Positions 29,506 to 38,900 of a stretch of 43,966 nucleotides of DNA are shown here, in pieces. The translations under genes and the position numbers were made by a program. This DNA is from a bacterium (GTDB lineage Bacteria; Patescibacteriota; Saccharimonadia; Saccharimonadales; UBA4665): NCBI GenBank assembly GCA_021800155.1, contig JAJYZG010000007.1, positions 1 through 43,966 of the forward strand, written 5' to 3'. A model generated the notes under the pieces. It worked only from the letters and a program-made list of their open reading frames with translations, searched no databases and was not told the origin of the DNA. Numbering within the stretch: the first letter of the stretch is position 1; every line of letters begins with the position of its first letter.

Positions 29506-30570
29506 CTACTGTTCAACCATATAGTTAATCTGGTAACCGCCCGCGATCAGGCCGCTAGGGCTATTAATGGTGAAGCTACCAGTGCCCGTGCTGCCAATAA
29601 AAAAAGGCGCATAGCTACCAAGTGGAGTGATTACAATCACAGGCGGTGAAGAATAGGCTGAATGAAAAACTACATATGCGGCTACGCCGCCTTCGGACGG
29701 TGCCCCGGCGCCTACTCCTAAAGCGATCGTTCCGGCGATATCGTTTCCAGATACACTAACTGTGCCGTAGCTTCCGAGTGCCGCTCCCCGGCTAACTGAA
29801 GGAGGGGCGCCAGCTGTTATAATGTGAGATTCAACTTCAATTGAACCTGAAGCGACAATGTTACCGACAGCAATGTTGCTGGCGCTAAGTTCGCCACCTA
29901 CCGAGAGGTTGCTCGATACAGCGGCGCTAGCATTGACGCTTAATAGGCCGGCAATTATCACGGCGTTTTGGAAAGTAGCGGTTCCACCAACTTCAAAATT
30001 ACTCTTAACTCCGAGGGTTGAAGCGGTGGCGGCGCCGTTGATATTAATTGAATTAACACTTGAGCTGCCGGCTTGAAGCTGGCTGAAGTTAGCGTTAGTA
30101 GCGTTTAAGGTGGAGTTAAGATGCAGTTGGCCCCCGATACTCACATTTCCCGCAACCGTTAACTGTGAATTGAACTGAGCCGATGGATCCACGATCAACT
30201 TTTCGTTGGTATTGCCGATAGAGGAGTCATTAACACCGAGCTTCGATAACGTGGACGGACTAATTGAAACCCCCTTGGCATCAATCGCCTTCTGATTGGC
30301 GCTCTCCTGATTAAGCAGATAACCCAAAACGGCAGCGTTTATCCCTAAAATTATGATCACAACTCCCAGCCCGACAAACATAGCCTTATGGCTCGGACGA
30401 AAAGTCAGTAGCCGCTTTTTAATCTCGGATTCACTAATCGGTTTACGGGTGATAAGCTCATCTTTAGTTACGATCTTAACTTTCTCATCTTCTTCTCGCG
30501 GCTTGAGTGCTTCACCGTCGGTCGAGATGTCCTGCGGCCTGTCTTTGTCCCTTATGGGGTTGTTCGCCAC
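29506..30570 (-). CDS. Membrane-anchored surface protein with tail-fibre-like repeats
   Basis: Charged cytoplasmic N-terminus, one TM (AMFVGLGVVIIILGINAAVLGYLL), then Ser/Asn/Gly repeats like LTVAGNVSIGGQLHLN. Confidence 0.75.
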   Translation of the reverse strand: MANNPIRDKDRPQDISTDGEALKPREEDEKVKIVTKDELITRKPISESEIKKRLLTFRPSHKAMFVGLGVVIIILGINAAVLGYLLNQESANQKAIDAKGVSISPSTLSKLGVNDSSIGNTNEKLIVDPSAQFNSQLTVAGNVSIGGQLHLNSTLNATNANFSQLQAGSSSVNSININGAATASTLGVKSNFEVGGTATFQNAVIIAGLLSVNASAAVSSNLSVGGELSASNIAVGNIVASGSIEVESHIITAGAPPSVSRGAALGSYGTVSVSGNDIAGTIALGVGAGAPSEGGVAAYVVFHSAYSSPPVIVITPLGSYAPFFIGSTGTGSFTINSPSGLIAGGYQINYMVEQ

Positions 30571-30622
30571 CTATTTTGTCCCTTTTTCTGTTAGACTTAA
30601 TCTAGCTATATAATATAAAAAC

Positions 30623-31363
30623 ATGACCGTTTTGGGAAGGCGACAGCAGCTGGCAATTTATTTTGGGTTTTCTTTGGCCTGGGCGTTAATGACATTTGGC
30701 TTTGTGTCAAGTTATGCAAGCTCATCGCCGCATTATCAGTTAATCGAAACTTCACTCGGTGGAACCGGCTTGGTTAATAGCGCATCGACTAATTATCAAG
30801 CTCAGCAATCTGGTGCTGTCATTGGCGTTGGCACTTCAACCGGCACTAGTTATCAAGTTGAAGCCGGACACCTAACGACCGGAGCTCCAGCCTTATCTTT
30901 TGGTATAATTGGCGCCAGTCCAAGCTTCGGCACCTTTTCTCCGACCGCTACGGCCACGGCGACCTCGCAGTTTGAGGTAATTGACTATACTAGCTATGGC
31001 TATGCGGTGTTGATTTACGGCAATCCCCCCAGTAACGGGGAGGGGACAACAATTGCACCGTTGTCGTCCAACGCTTCGCCGCAGACCGGTGTTGATCAGT
31101 TTGGCATGAACCTTGTTGCCAATAGTGTACCAACTGCCTTTGGGGCAAATCCTAACTATGGCCAATTCGGCTTCGGCACGGTTGAACCTAACTACGATAC
31201 AGCCAATAGTTTTCGCTTTGATAGCGGTGATGAGATCGCCTATTCGAGTAAAAGTTCCGGTGAAACGGTTTATACCATTAGCTATATTGTTGATGTGGCC
31301 AACCTGACACCTGGAGGGGTTTATGTATCAACCCAAAACTTGCTTTGTGTAGCAACTTACTAA
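30623..31363 (+). CDS. Secreted surface protein, WxL-like C-terminus
   Basis: Signal peptide; C-terminal QFGMNLVANSVP...YTISYIVDVANLTPGGVYVSTQNLLCVATY parallels 31454 and 32686 proteins. Confidence 0.65.
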   Translation: MTVLGRRQQLAIYFGFSLAWALMTFGFVSSYASSSPHYQLIETSLGGTGLVNSASTNYQAQQSGAVIGVGTSTGTSYQVEAGHLTTGAPALSFGIIGASPSFGTFSPTATATATSQFEVIDYTSYGYAVLIYGNPPSNGEGTTIAPLSSNASPQTGVDQFGMNLVANSVPTAFGANPNYGQFGFGTVEPNYDTANSFRFDSGDEIAYSSKSSGETVYTISYIVDVANLTPGGVYVSTQNLLCVATY

Positions 31364-31453
31364 ATTAAGCATTAGTGGCTTGACAAACCTTTACTATTAC
31401 TGATAGGATACTAGCTGTACAGTTAAAACAAAACCAAAAACAAAATAAAAAAT

Positions 31454-32632
31454 ATGTTTATCAAGCTGAAGAGATTTGTATATCTGGCCGTTGCCGGGTT
31501 GATGTTTGCCGCACTGGGAGCAGTTATATTACCGAGCCGTTTGGTGGAAGCCGCTGAGATAACCAGCAGAAGTTTAACGCTTGAAACCGACTCTACCGCC
31601 ACCACACCGGTCGGCGGTTCGACGCCGAGCGGTACAGTTGATCATTTATTTGCATTTACGCTCCCGACCAGTACCGCTATTCAATCAATTGAGTTTCAAT
31701 ATTGCGCCAGTCTTACCTCAACTGATGTCTGCTCATCTAGCTTGCCGGCTGGGCTCACGACTACTTCAGCAACACTCGGTACGACATCCTCGGCTTTAAG
31801 CGGGTTTACTCTAAACAATTCTACTAACGGAACATTGTATTTAACATCCTCTACCGCATATACGCCAGCGGCGAATACGGCGTTAAGTGTTCAATTTGTC
31901 GGAGTCGTCAACCCTAGTGCCACTAACACCACCTTTTACGTGACAATCTCAACTTGGCAACAAGCAACGCCCGGTACGACTTTAGTTGACGAAGGCAACG
32001 TTGCCGCCTCGACGGCCAACCCGATTGATCTAAATGGAGTCATGCCCGAATCGCTGATATTTTGTACCGGGGCCACGGTTAGTGAAACTAGCGGCGTACC
32101 CAGTTGTTCTACTGCGACATCCGGTACTGTTAATTTTCAAACGGTCTTCTCGCCGAACTACACGTCAGTTGCTACCTCGCAAATGGCCGCTTCAACCAAT
32201 GCTCTAAATGGCTACCAAATAACAATACTTGGCCCAACCATGACGAGTGGTAGTAGTGCCATTACAGCAATTGGCGCAACGGCTGCGTCACCGGTTAACG
32301 GACAAGACCAGTTCGGCTTAAACTTAGTTGCCAATACCACTGCTACTAATGCGAATTGTGGAACATCACTCACTTGTGGGACAGCCATTACTCCGGCATC
32401 CGACGGTACAAGTTATTTTGCGCTGCCGGCATCGAGTTACGCTACAGCCGATAAGTATGCCTTTGCAGCTAACACCACAACGGTTGTAGCTACGAGTGGC
32501 TACCCAAGTGGTACGACAGTCGGGACAGACGCCCAGATATATACGGCAACTTACATCGTCAACGTACAGGGTTTGACACCTGCAGGTACGTATACCACAA
32601 CTCTGACCTATATCTGCACCCCAACGTTCTAA
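31454..32632 (+). CDS. Secreted surface protein (paralogue 1)
   Basis: Signal peptide; ITSRSLTLETDSTATTPVGGS...; C-terminal YIVNVQGLTPAGTYTTTLTYICTPTF. Confidence 0.8.
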   Translation: MFIKLKRFVYLAVAGLMFAALGAVILPSRLVEAAEITSRSLTLETDSTATTPVGGSTPSGTVDHLFAFTLPTSTAIQSIEFQYCASLTSTDVCSSSLPAGLTTTSATLGTTSSALSGFTLNNSTNGTLYLTSSTAYTPAANTALSVQFVGVVNPSATNTTFYVTISTWQQATPGTTLVDEGNVAASTANPIDLNGVMPESLIFCTGATVSETSGVPSCSTATSGTVNFQTVFSPNYTSVATSQMAASTNALNGYQITILGPTMTSGSSAITAIGATAASPVNGQDQFGLNLVANTTATNANCGTSLTCGTAITPASDGTSYFALPASSYATADKYAFAANTTTVVATSGYPSGTTVGTDAQIYTATYIVNVQGLTPAGTYTTTLTYICTPTF

Positions 32633-32685
32633 AAAATACATAAGCGGTATTTACATTGTTTGTATGTACGTGTTAGTATCTGTTT

Positions 32686-33834
32686 ATGCAACCGAGGCGG
32701 ATCCTTGGGAGGCTGTACCTGGCGGTAGTATTAGGATTTCTAGCTGCAACGATCAGCCCACTCTTTATGCAACCGACAGCATTAGCGGCCCAAATAACAA
32801 ACAGAAGCTTAACCCTTCAAACAGACTCCTCCGCAACCACGCCGGTAGGAGGATCTGATCCTGGTGGTACGGTTGATCATCTATTTAACTTCACAGTACC
32901 GTCGGCTACGGCGATTCAGTCAATCGAATTCACCTATTGTAGCAGCCTGACAACATCAGATGTATGCTCAACCAGTGTGCCTACTGGATTGACTACGACG
33001 GCTGCGACATTAGGCACTACGTCTTCGGCACTGAGTGGCTTTACGTTGAATAATTCAACTAACGGCGTGCCTTATTTAACGTCTTCTACCGCTTATACAC
33101 CGGCCGCTAATACGGCTCTTAGCGTACAGCTGGTCGGGGTAGTGAACCCGACAGCCGCTAACACAACATTTTTTGTAACAATATCAACTTGGCAACAAGC
33201 TACACCCGGCACCACACTGGTTGACGAAGGTAACGTGGCGGCTTCTACAGCTAACCCGATCGTCTTGACCGGTGTCATGCCCGAATCGCTTATTTTTTGT
33301 ACCGGCGCAACAATTAGCGAAACCAGCGGTATTCCTAATTGTTCAACTGCTACATCTGGTAACATTACTTTCCCGATGCTGTTTTCGCCATCGTCCACCG
33401 CTTATACAACCTCACAAATGGCGGCTTCGACTAATGGTACATATGGCTACGTGATTACGATTACCGGTACTCCGCCGACCAATGGTTCCAACCAGGTTAG
33501 TCCTATTACATCTGCGACAACTTCTCAAGTTGGCACGTCGCAATTTGGGCTGAATTTAGAAGTTAACACCACACCAGCTGTCGGCACGGCGGTTACCCCG
33601 GCTTCAGATGGCGTTAACTATTTTGCGTATCCGGAGACCGGTTATAACACGGCTAATAATTTTCAATTTAACTCCGGCAACACAGTAGCTAATAGTGGCT
33701 ACTCAACCGGTACGCCAACAAAGCCTACCGACGCGCAGATTTATACGGTATCATATATAGTTAATGTACCGGGCGATTTGCCTCCAGGGACGTACACGTC
33801 GACGCTTACATACATTTGCACGCCGACTTTTTAA
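32686..33834 (+). CDS. Secreted surface protein (paralogue 2)
   Basis: Highly similar to upstream neighbour across the N-terminal two thirds; C-terminal YIVNVPGDLPPGTYTSTLTYICTPTF. Confidence 0.8.
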   Translation: MQPRRILGRLYLAVVLGFLAATISPLFMQPTALAAQITNRSLTLQTDSSATTPVGGSDPGGTVDHLFNFTVPSATAIQSIEFTYCSSLTTSDVCSTSVPTGLTTTAATLGTTSSALSGFTLNNSTNGVPYLTSSTAYTPAANTALSVQLVGVVNPTAANTTFFVTISTWQQATPGTTLVDEGNVAASTANPIVLTGVMPESLIFCTGATISETSGIPNCSTATSGNITFPMLFSPSSTAYTTSQMAASTNGTYGYVITITGTPPTNGSNQVSPITSATTSQVGTSQFGLNLEVNTTPAVGTAVTPASDGVNYFAYPETGYNTANNFQFNSGNTVANSGYSTGTPTKPTDAQIYTVSYIVNVPGDLPPGTYTSTLTYICTPTF

Positions 33835-33845
33835 ATACTTTAGTA

Positions 33846-34856
33846 ATGATTAAAATTAGAAACTTATTGATCTTAGGTGTCAGCCTACTGCTAATGCAGC
33901 TTATGCTGCCGCAAGTTACGCTTGCCGCCGCAAGCCCGCCCATTTTACCAACGAACATTGGTCAGGCGCTGGAGATCGATCCGCCGTTCATCGAGCTGAG
34001 CGGAAACCCAGGACAAACTATCACAGCTCAGATTGAAATTAAAAATATTTCAAAGGGTTCGGTAATCGTTAGTAATCAGATTGACAATTTTACAGCCAAA
34101 GGCGAAACCGGAATACCGGACATATTGATTAACTCCAAAGCCAAAGATCCTTATTCGATTTTGGGTTATATTGCGCCGCTGGCAGATTTTGCACTTAAAT
34201 CCCAAGAGACTAAGACCCTAAATATTGATATCAACATTCCCAAAAATGCTTCTCCAGGCGGCCATTACGGGGTTATTCGTTTTACCGGGACACCAGCTGC
34301 TCTAACCGGTCACAGCGGGGTATCGCTATCTGCCAGCCTTGGCGCTCTATTCTTACTTACGGTAAATGGACATATTGTCGAAAAATTGCAAACTTATCAG
34401 TTTAGTGTTAGTCATAATGGTGTAGGTAGCAACGGTTTTTTCCAAAATGATCCGTTTGTGTTTAGCGAGGTCTTTAAAAATGTAGGTAACGAACACGTTA
34501 TACCTACAGGCATGCTGACTGTCAAAGATATGTTCGGCCATACAGTTTTGCAGATGTATATCAATAATACCCGGGGCAATGTTTTACCGGGCACGATGCG
34601 TAAGTTTACTCAGGAGATCAGCAAGGTCAATGTCGGTAATAAACGTTTTTTTGGTCGCTATAGTGCCACCTTCAGCGTTAAATATGGTTCTCCGGCGCAA
34701 ACGCTAACTGGCCGGTTAACGTTTTTGGTCATACCTGTCGAACTAATAATCATCTGGCTCATCGTTTTGATTGGTGGCTTCTTCTTGATCAGGTCCGGGC
34801 TTAAGCGGTATAATCAACACATACTAGACAAAGCCCAAAAATCCAAGAAAAAATAA
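33846..34856 (+). CDS. DUF916-like (WxL-interacting-like) protein with C-terminal TM anchor
   Basis: Signal peptide; IELSGNPGQTITAQIEIKNISKGSV..., SPGGHYGVIRFTG, C-terminal TM and Lys-rich tail; ATG at 33846. Confidence 0.65.
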   Translation: MIKIRNLLILGVSLLLMQLMLPQVTLAAASPPILPTNIGQALEIDPPFIELSGNPGQTITAQIEIKNISKGSVIVSNQIDNFTAKGETGIPDILINSKAKDPYSILGYIAPLADFALKSQETKTLNIDINIPKNASPGGHYGVIRFTGTPAALTGHSGVSLSASLGALFLLTVNGHIVEKLQTYQFSVSHNGVGSNGFFQNDPFVFSEVFKNVGNEHVIPTGMLTVKDMFGHTVLQMYINNTRGNVLPGTMRKFTQEISKVNVGNKRFFGRYSATFSVKYGSPAQTLTGRLTFLVIPVELIIIWLIVLIGGFFLIRSGLKRYNQHILDKAQKSKKK

Positions 34857-34885
34857 AAACAAAACTAAAAAACAAAAAGTTTAAT

Positions 34886-35875
34886 ATGCCGGCGTTAGTT
34901 AGTCTAAAGGGCCGTGGACATAGCGGAAGACTGCGGCCACATGAACATACCTCATATGGACCTTTAATGGCATTGCTGTTGATTGCCGGAGCGCTGCTAG
35001 CTGGTTTTACAGTATCCGCTTATGCCGGAGCTAGCCCTTTGCCCCAAGCATCATCAGTTAGTTTAACCGGAGTTATGCCGGAGAATCCGCCGACAACAGC
35101 CGCGAGCATTACTTACCCGTCTAACCAGCAGGTTTTTCAAACAACCCCGGTTACGGTAAGCGGTACTTGTCCCGGTGGTACAATAGTTGAGATTTTTAAA
35201 AATAACATTTTTGCCGGATCAACACCGTGCAATAGCAACGGGACCTTTAGTGTGCAAATCGATTTGCTCTATGGTAATAATGCGCTTACAGCAATCGATT
35301 ATGATGCCCTCAACCAAGCCGGTCCGAGCTCCAAGACAGTAACTGTAACCTATAACGTGCAGGTACCGCCGGAGTCTTCGCTGCTGAACGTCAACTTCAC
35401 CGCAACTCAGTTAATTTTGCAAACCAGTGCAGTTTATAGAGGGACATTTCCGGGGCAACAATTAAATGTTCCAATTAATATTCTAGGAGGAGTTGCGCCC
35501 TTTGCCGTAAATGTCAATTGGGGCGATAACTCAAATGAGGTGCTGCCAGCTAGCAGCAACACAACGGTCAATGCCTCTCATATATATACTAAAGCTGGAA
35601 TTTATAAGATATCGATCCAGGCGAGCGATAGCCAGCAGCACGTGGCTTTTTTAGATGTTGCCGCCATCGTCAACGGCCAACCTGCAAGTGCCGGCTCTGC
35701 TAGCAACACCTCGGCGACTAAATCTAATAAGCTACTCGTGCTGTGGCCGCTGTACGTTAGTGCAGTTACCATGGTTGTTAGCTTTTGGTTGGGTGAAAGA
35801 CGCGAAAAACACGTTCTTAATAACGCCTTAAAGCCCGCGCCGACCCTTGGTCCGGTGGCCCACCCGTCGCATTAG
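34886..35875 (+). CDS. Membrane protein with Ig/PKD-like domains
   Basis: VTVSGTCPGGTIVEIFKNNIFAGSTPCNSNGTFSVQIDL; VNWGDNSNEVLPASSNTTVNASHIYTKAGIYKISIQASD (PKD); C-terminal TM. Confidence 0.75.
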   Translation: MPALVSLKGRGHSGRLRPHEHTSYGPLMALLLIAGALLAGFTVSAYAGASPLPQASSVSLTGVMPENPPTTAASITYPSNQQVFQTTPVTVSGTCPGGTIVEIFKNNIFAGSTPCNSNGTFSVQIDLLYGNNALTAIDYDALNQAGPSSKTVTVTYNVQVPPESSLLNVNFTATQLILQTSAVYRGTFPGQQLNVPINILGGVAPFAVNVNWGDNSNEVLPASSNTTVNASHIYTKAGIYKISIQASDSQQHVAFLDVAAIVNGQPASAGSASNTSATKSNKLLVLWPLYVSAVTMVVSFWLGERREKHVLNNALKPAPTLGPVAHPSH

Positions 35876-35996
35876 TTGATAGTTGAATTTTGAGCTAAAA
35901 CGCTTATAGTTAATACGGTAAGTATATGGGTAGGGGAGATAAGCGCCGACCATTTAAATTAAACAGGCATAAATAAAGCTAAAACAGCTGATACAA

Positions 35997-38900
35997 ATGA
36001 GTTTTGGAAAGGCGAAAACACAAACGCTGGCACTCAAGGGAGCCTTTTTAGGTGTATTGCTACTAGTGCTGTTTGTATTTGTCGGCCATACACAAGCTGC
36101 CACAGGGATTAACCAGACAATTGAGTTTCAGGGGCGCCTTCTTAACGCTCAAGGTGCTCTCGTTCCGGACGGTTATTACAATATAGAGTTTAAGATTTAT
36201 GAAAACGGCGATGGGCAAAGCGCCGGTGACACAACCGGCTCTCCCGCCGGAACCTTACTATGGACAGAGGACTACCTCAATTATAATAACCAAGGCGTTA
36301 AGGTAGTAAATGGTTTCTTCTCGGTTGATTTAGGATCGATTAATCCGTTTGGTACGAGCATCGATTGGAATCAAAGTGTACTTTGGTTGTCGATGAACAT
36401 CGCTGGCACTTCTACGACTTGTAGCACTTTTACTAGCTGTAGCCCTGACGGTGAAATGCTGCCGATGCAACCGCTGACCGCCAGTCCATATGCGCTTAAT
36501 TCTGGGCAGCTAGGCGGACTATCTAGTACGCAGTTTGTCCAGTTAGGGCAGGGAGTGCAAACTGATGCCTCCTTGAACCCAAGTATCTTTATAAACAAGA
36601 CCGGTACCGGTAATTTGCTGGAACTTCAGGCATCCGGCACTGATGCGTTTGTTATCTCTAATTCCGGTGATGTCAGTTTTGGGAACAATACTACTGCCCA
36701 CAGTATTTCAGTTAATCTTGCTCCTGCTTCCACTGCTGGCGTAGCTTTGAGCGTTAGTGCCGGAGCAGGCGGCAGTGGAACGACGGCGTTAAGCGGCGGA
36801 AATTTGACCTTGCAGGGAGGGGCTGGGGGGGGAACAGACGGCAACGGCGGCGGCGTAATAATCGACGCTGGAGCGCCTAATGGTACGGGGTCGGGCGGCA
36901 ATATCGACATTGGGACTCAATATGCCGCCAATGTGATTATTGGGAATAACGCTCTAGCCTCCTTAAGTTTTAATGCCAAGGGTATCGGTGCAACCATTAA
37001 CGGGAGCTCAACTGCACCGGGCGTTCTATTTCAGACCACCACCAATTCGTCTACGGCACTGGAGATTCAAAATAATTCAGCTAACCGTGTATTTGCCGTT
37101 GATACTAGTGGTAATCAGGCTATTTTGGGCCAGGCCGGCAAGCTAAACGGGACACTGGAGTTTAAAAACAGTAGCGGATCAAACGCTATTAGTCTAAATA
37201 GTACCGCTGCAAACGCAAATTATAGCTTAACTCTACCGAGTTCGGCGCCAAATCCAGGGCTATGTATTGAAACCAGTAACTCTGCGGCATCGCAACTGGT
37301 ATTTGCAAGCTGCTCTAATACCAATGCCAGTATAACTGAGGTCCAAGAATGGGATGCCAACGCAACTAATACGCTAACTATCGATCCTTCGGCTATCGGC
37401 AACGAAATTGTTTTGACTACTCAAATCCCGACTAGCGGTGTAACGGTCACTGCCATTAGCGGGGGCGGGGTTAGTAACTGGACCAAAGCGGTGGTCAACA
37501 ATGGTAACGGAACGGTTAATCGCGTTGAAATGTGGATCGGTACTGTAACTGCCACTGGCAGCTCGACTATCACGGTGACTTATTCGGCAGCTCCCGGGAG
37601 CGAAGAGGTTACGGCTACGGAATTTACGGCTGCCGGCATCAATGCTTCGACGACCTGGGGGCTAGATAGCACCGGTGCGCAAATTAACTCTGCATCAACA
37701 GTTGTAACGTTTCCCAGCCTAAACTCGATTAACAGCGATGAACTGTATTTCGGTTATGGTCAGGTTGAGTATCCGCCATCTTCTGCCGGAAGCACCCCCG
37801 GTTTTAACTACATTGTTACGAGTACTCAACACAACATTATTACCTATAACTCGTCAACTAATGCAAATACGGCCTACCAGCCGACAGCTAATCAGTCGAG
37901 TTCCGGTGAATCAAATGTTGTCTCGGCTATTCTGACGGCATTTGTCACCTCGACCGCCATAAATAACTCAACTTCAGTTCAGCAAGCCAATTTTTACGTT
38001 CAAGCGGCGACCGGCGGTTCGGTGGCCGGTATACTTCAAGCGGCATCTAGCGGCACCGCCGATATCCTCGATCTGAGAAATACAAACGGCGTCAATGTGG
38101 CAAGTGTTGGAGACAGTGGTGTTGCGACTTTTCAGTCATCAGCGACTTCAGGGACGACTTTCCAGGTTCAGAATACCGGCGGCAAAAATATCTTGGGCGT
38201 AAACCCATCTAGTGATACGGTGGCTTTAGGATCATCTAACTCGGTTGCGGGTGATTTAAGCTTTTATGATGCGAGCGATACTAATTCAATATCTTTAGCC
38301 TCGCCTTCAGCGATTGCAGCAAGCTACACTCTAACCCTGCCGTCTAATACTCCGACTGCCGGTTTATGCTTAGGTACCAGTCCCAGTAACGCTAACCAGC
38401 TGATCTTTACTTCTTGTGCGACTCAGGTTTCCGCCGGTTCAATCACCTATGTAAACGAGTGGAATACCTCCGGTAGTGACGTAACCTCTCTGTCTATATC
38501 TCCAGTTAACGTGGGAGATCTACTGATTTTCTACTCGCATGCAACTAATGATGTTACGGTCAGTTCGGTAAGCGGGGGCGGAGTCAATACCTGGACTAAA
38601 GTAACGAGCGGCTCTAACGGTACAAACGGCGGAGAGATTGAGATGTGGCGAGGTGTGGTTTCTACGGTCGGGGCATCGAGTATCAGCGTAACCTATTCAG
38701 CCAGTCCTGGCACGAATGAGATTGTGGTTGAAGAGTTTACAATGCACAGCGCTAACAGCACCTGGGCTATAGATAATAGCGGGGTGAACTATAACACTAC
38801 CACCTCTACGACTGTCGATTACCCGAGTCTTACTCCTACAAATTCGAGCGAATTATATACCGGTTACGGCTGGGCGCAGTACAGTATGAGTGCGGGTACA

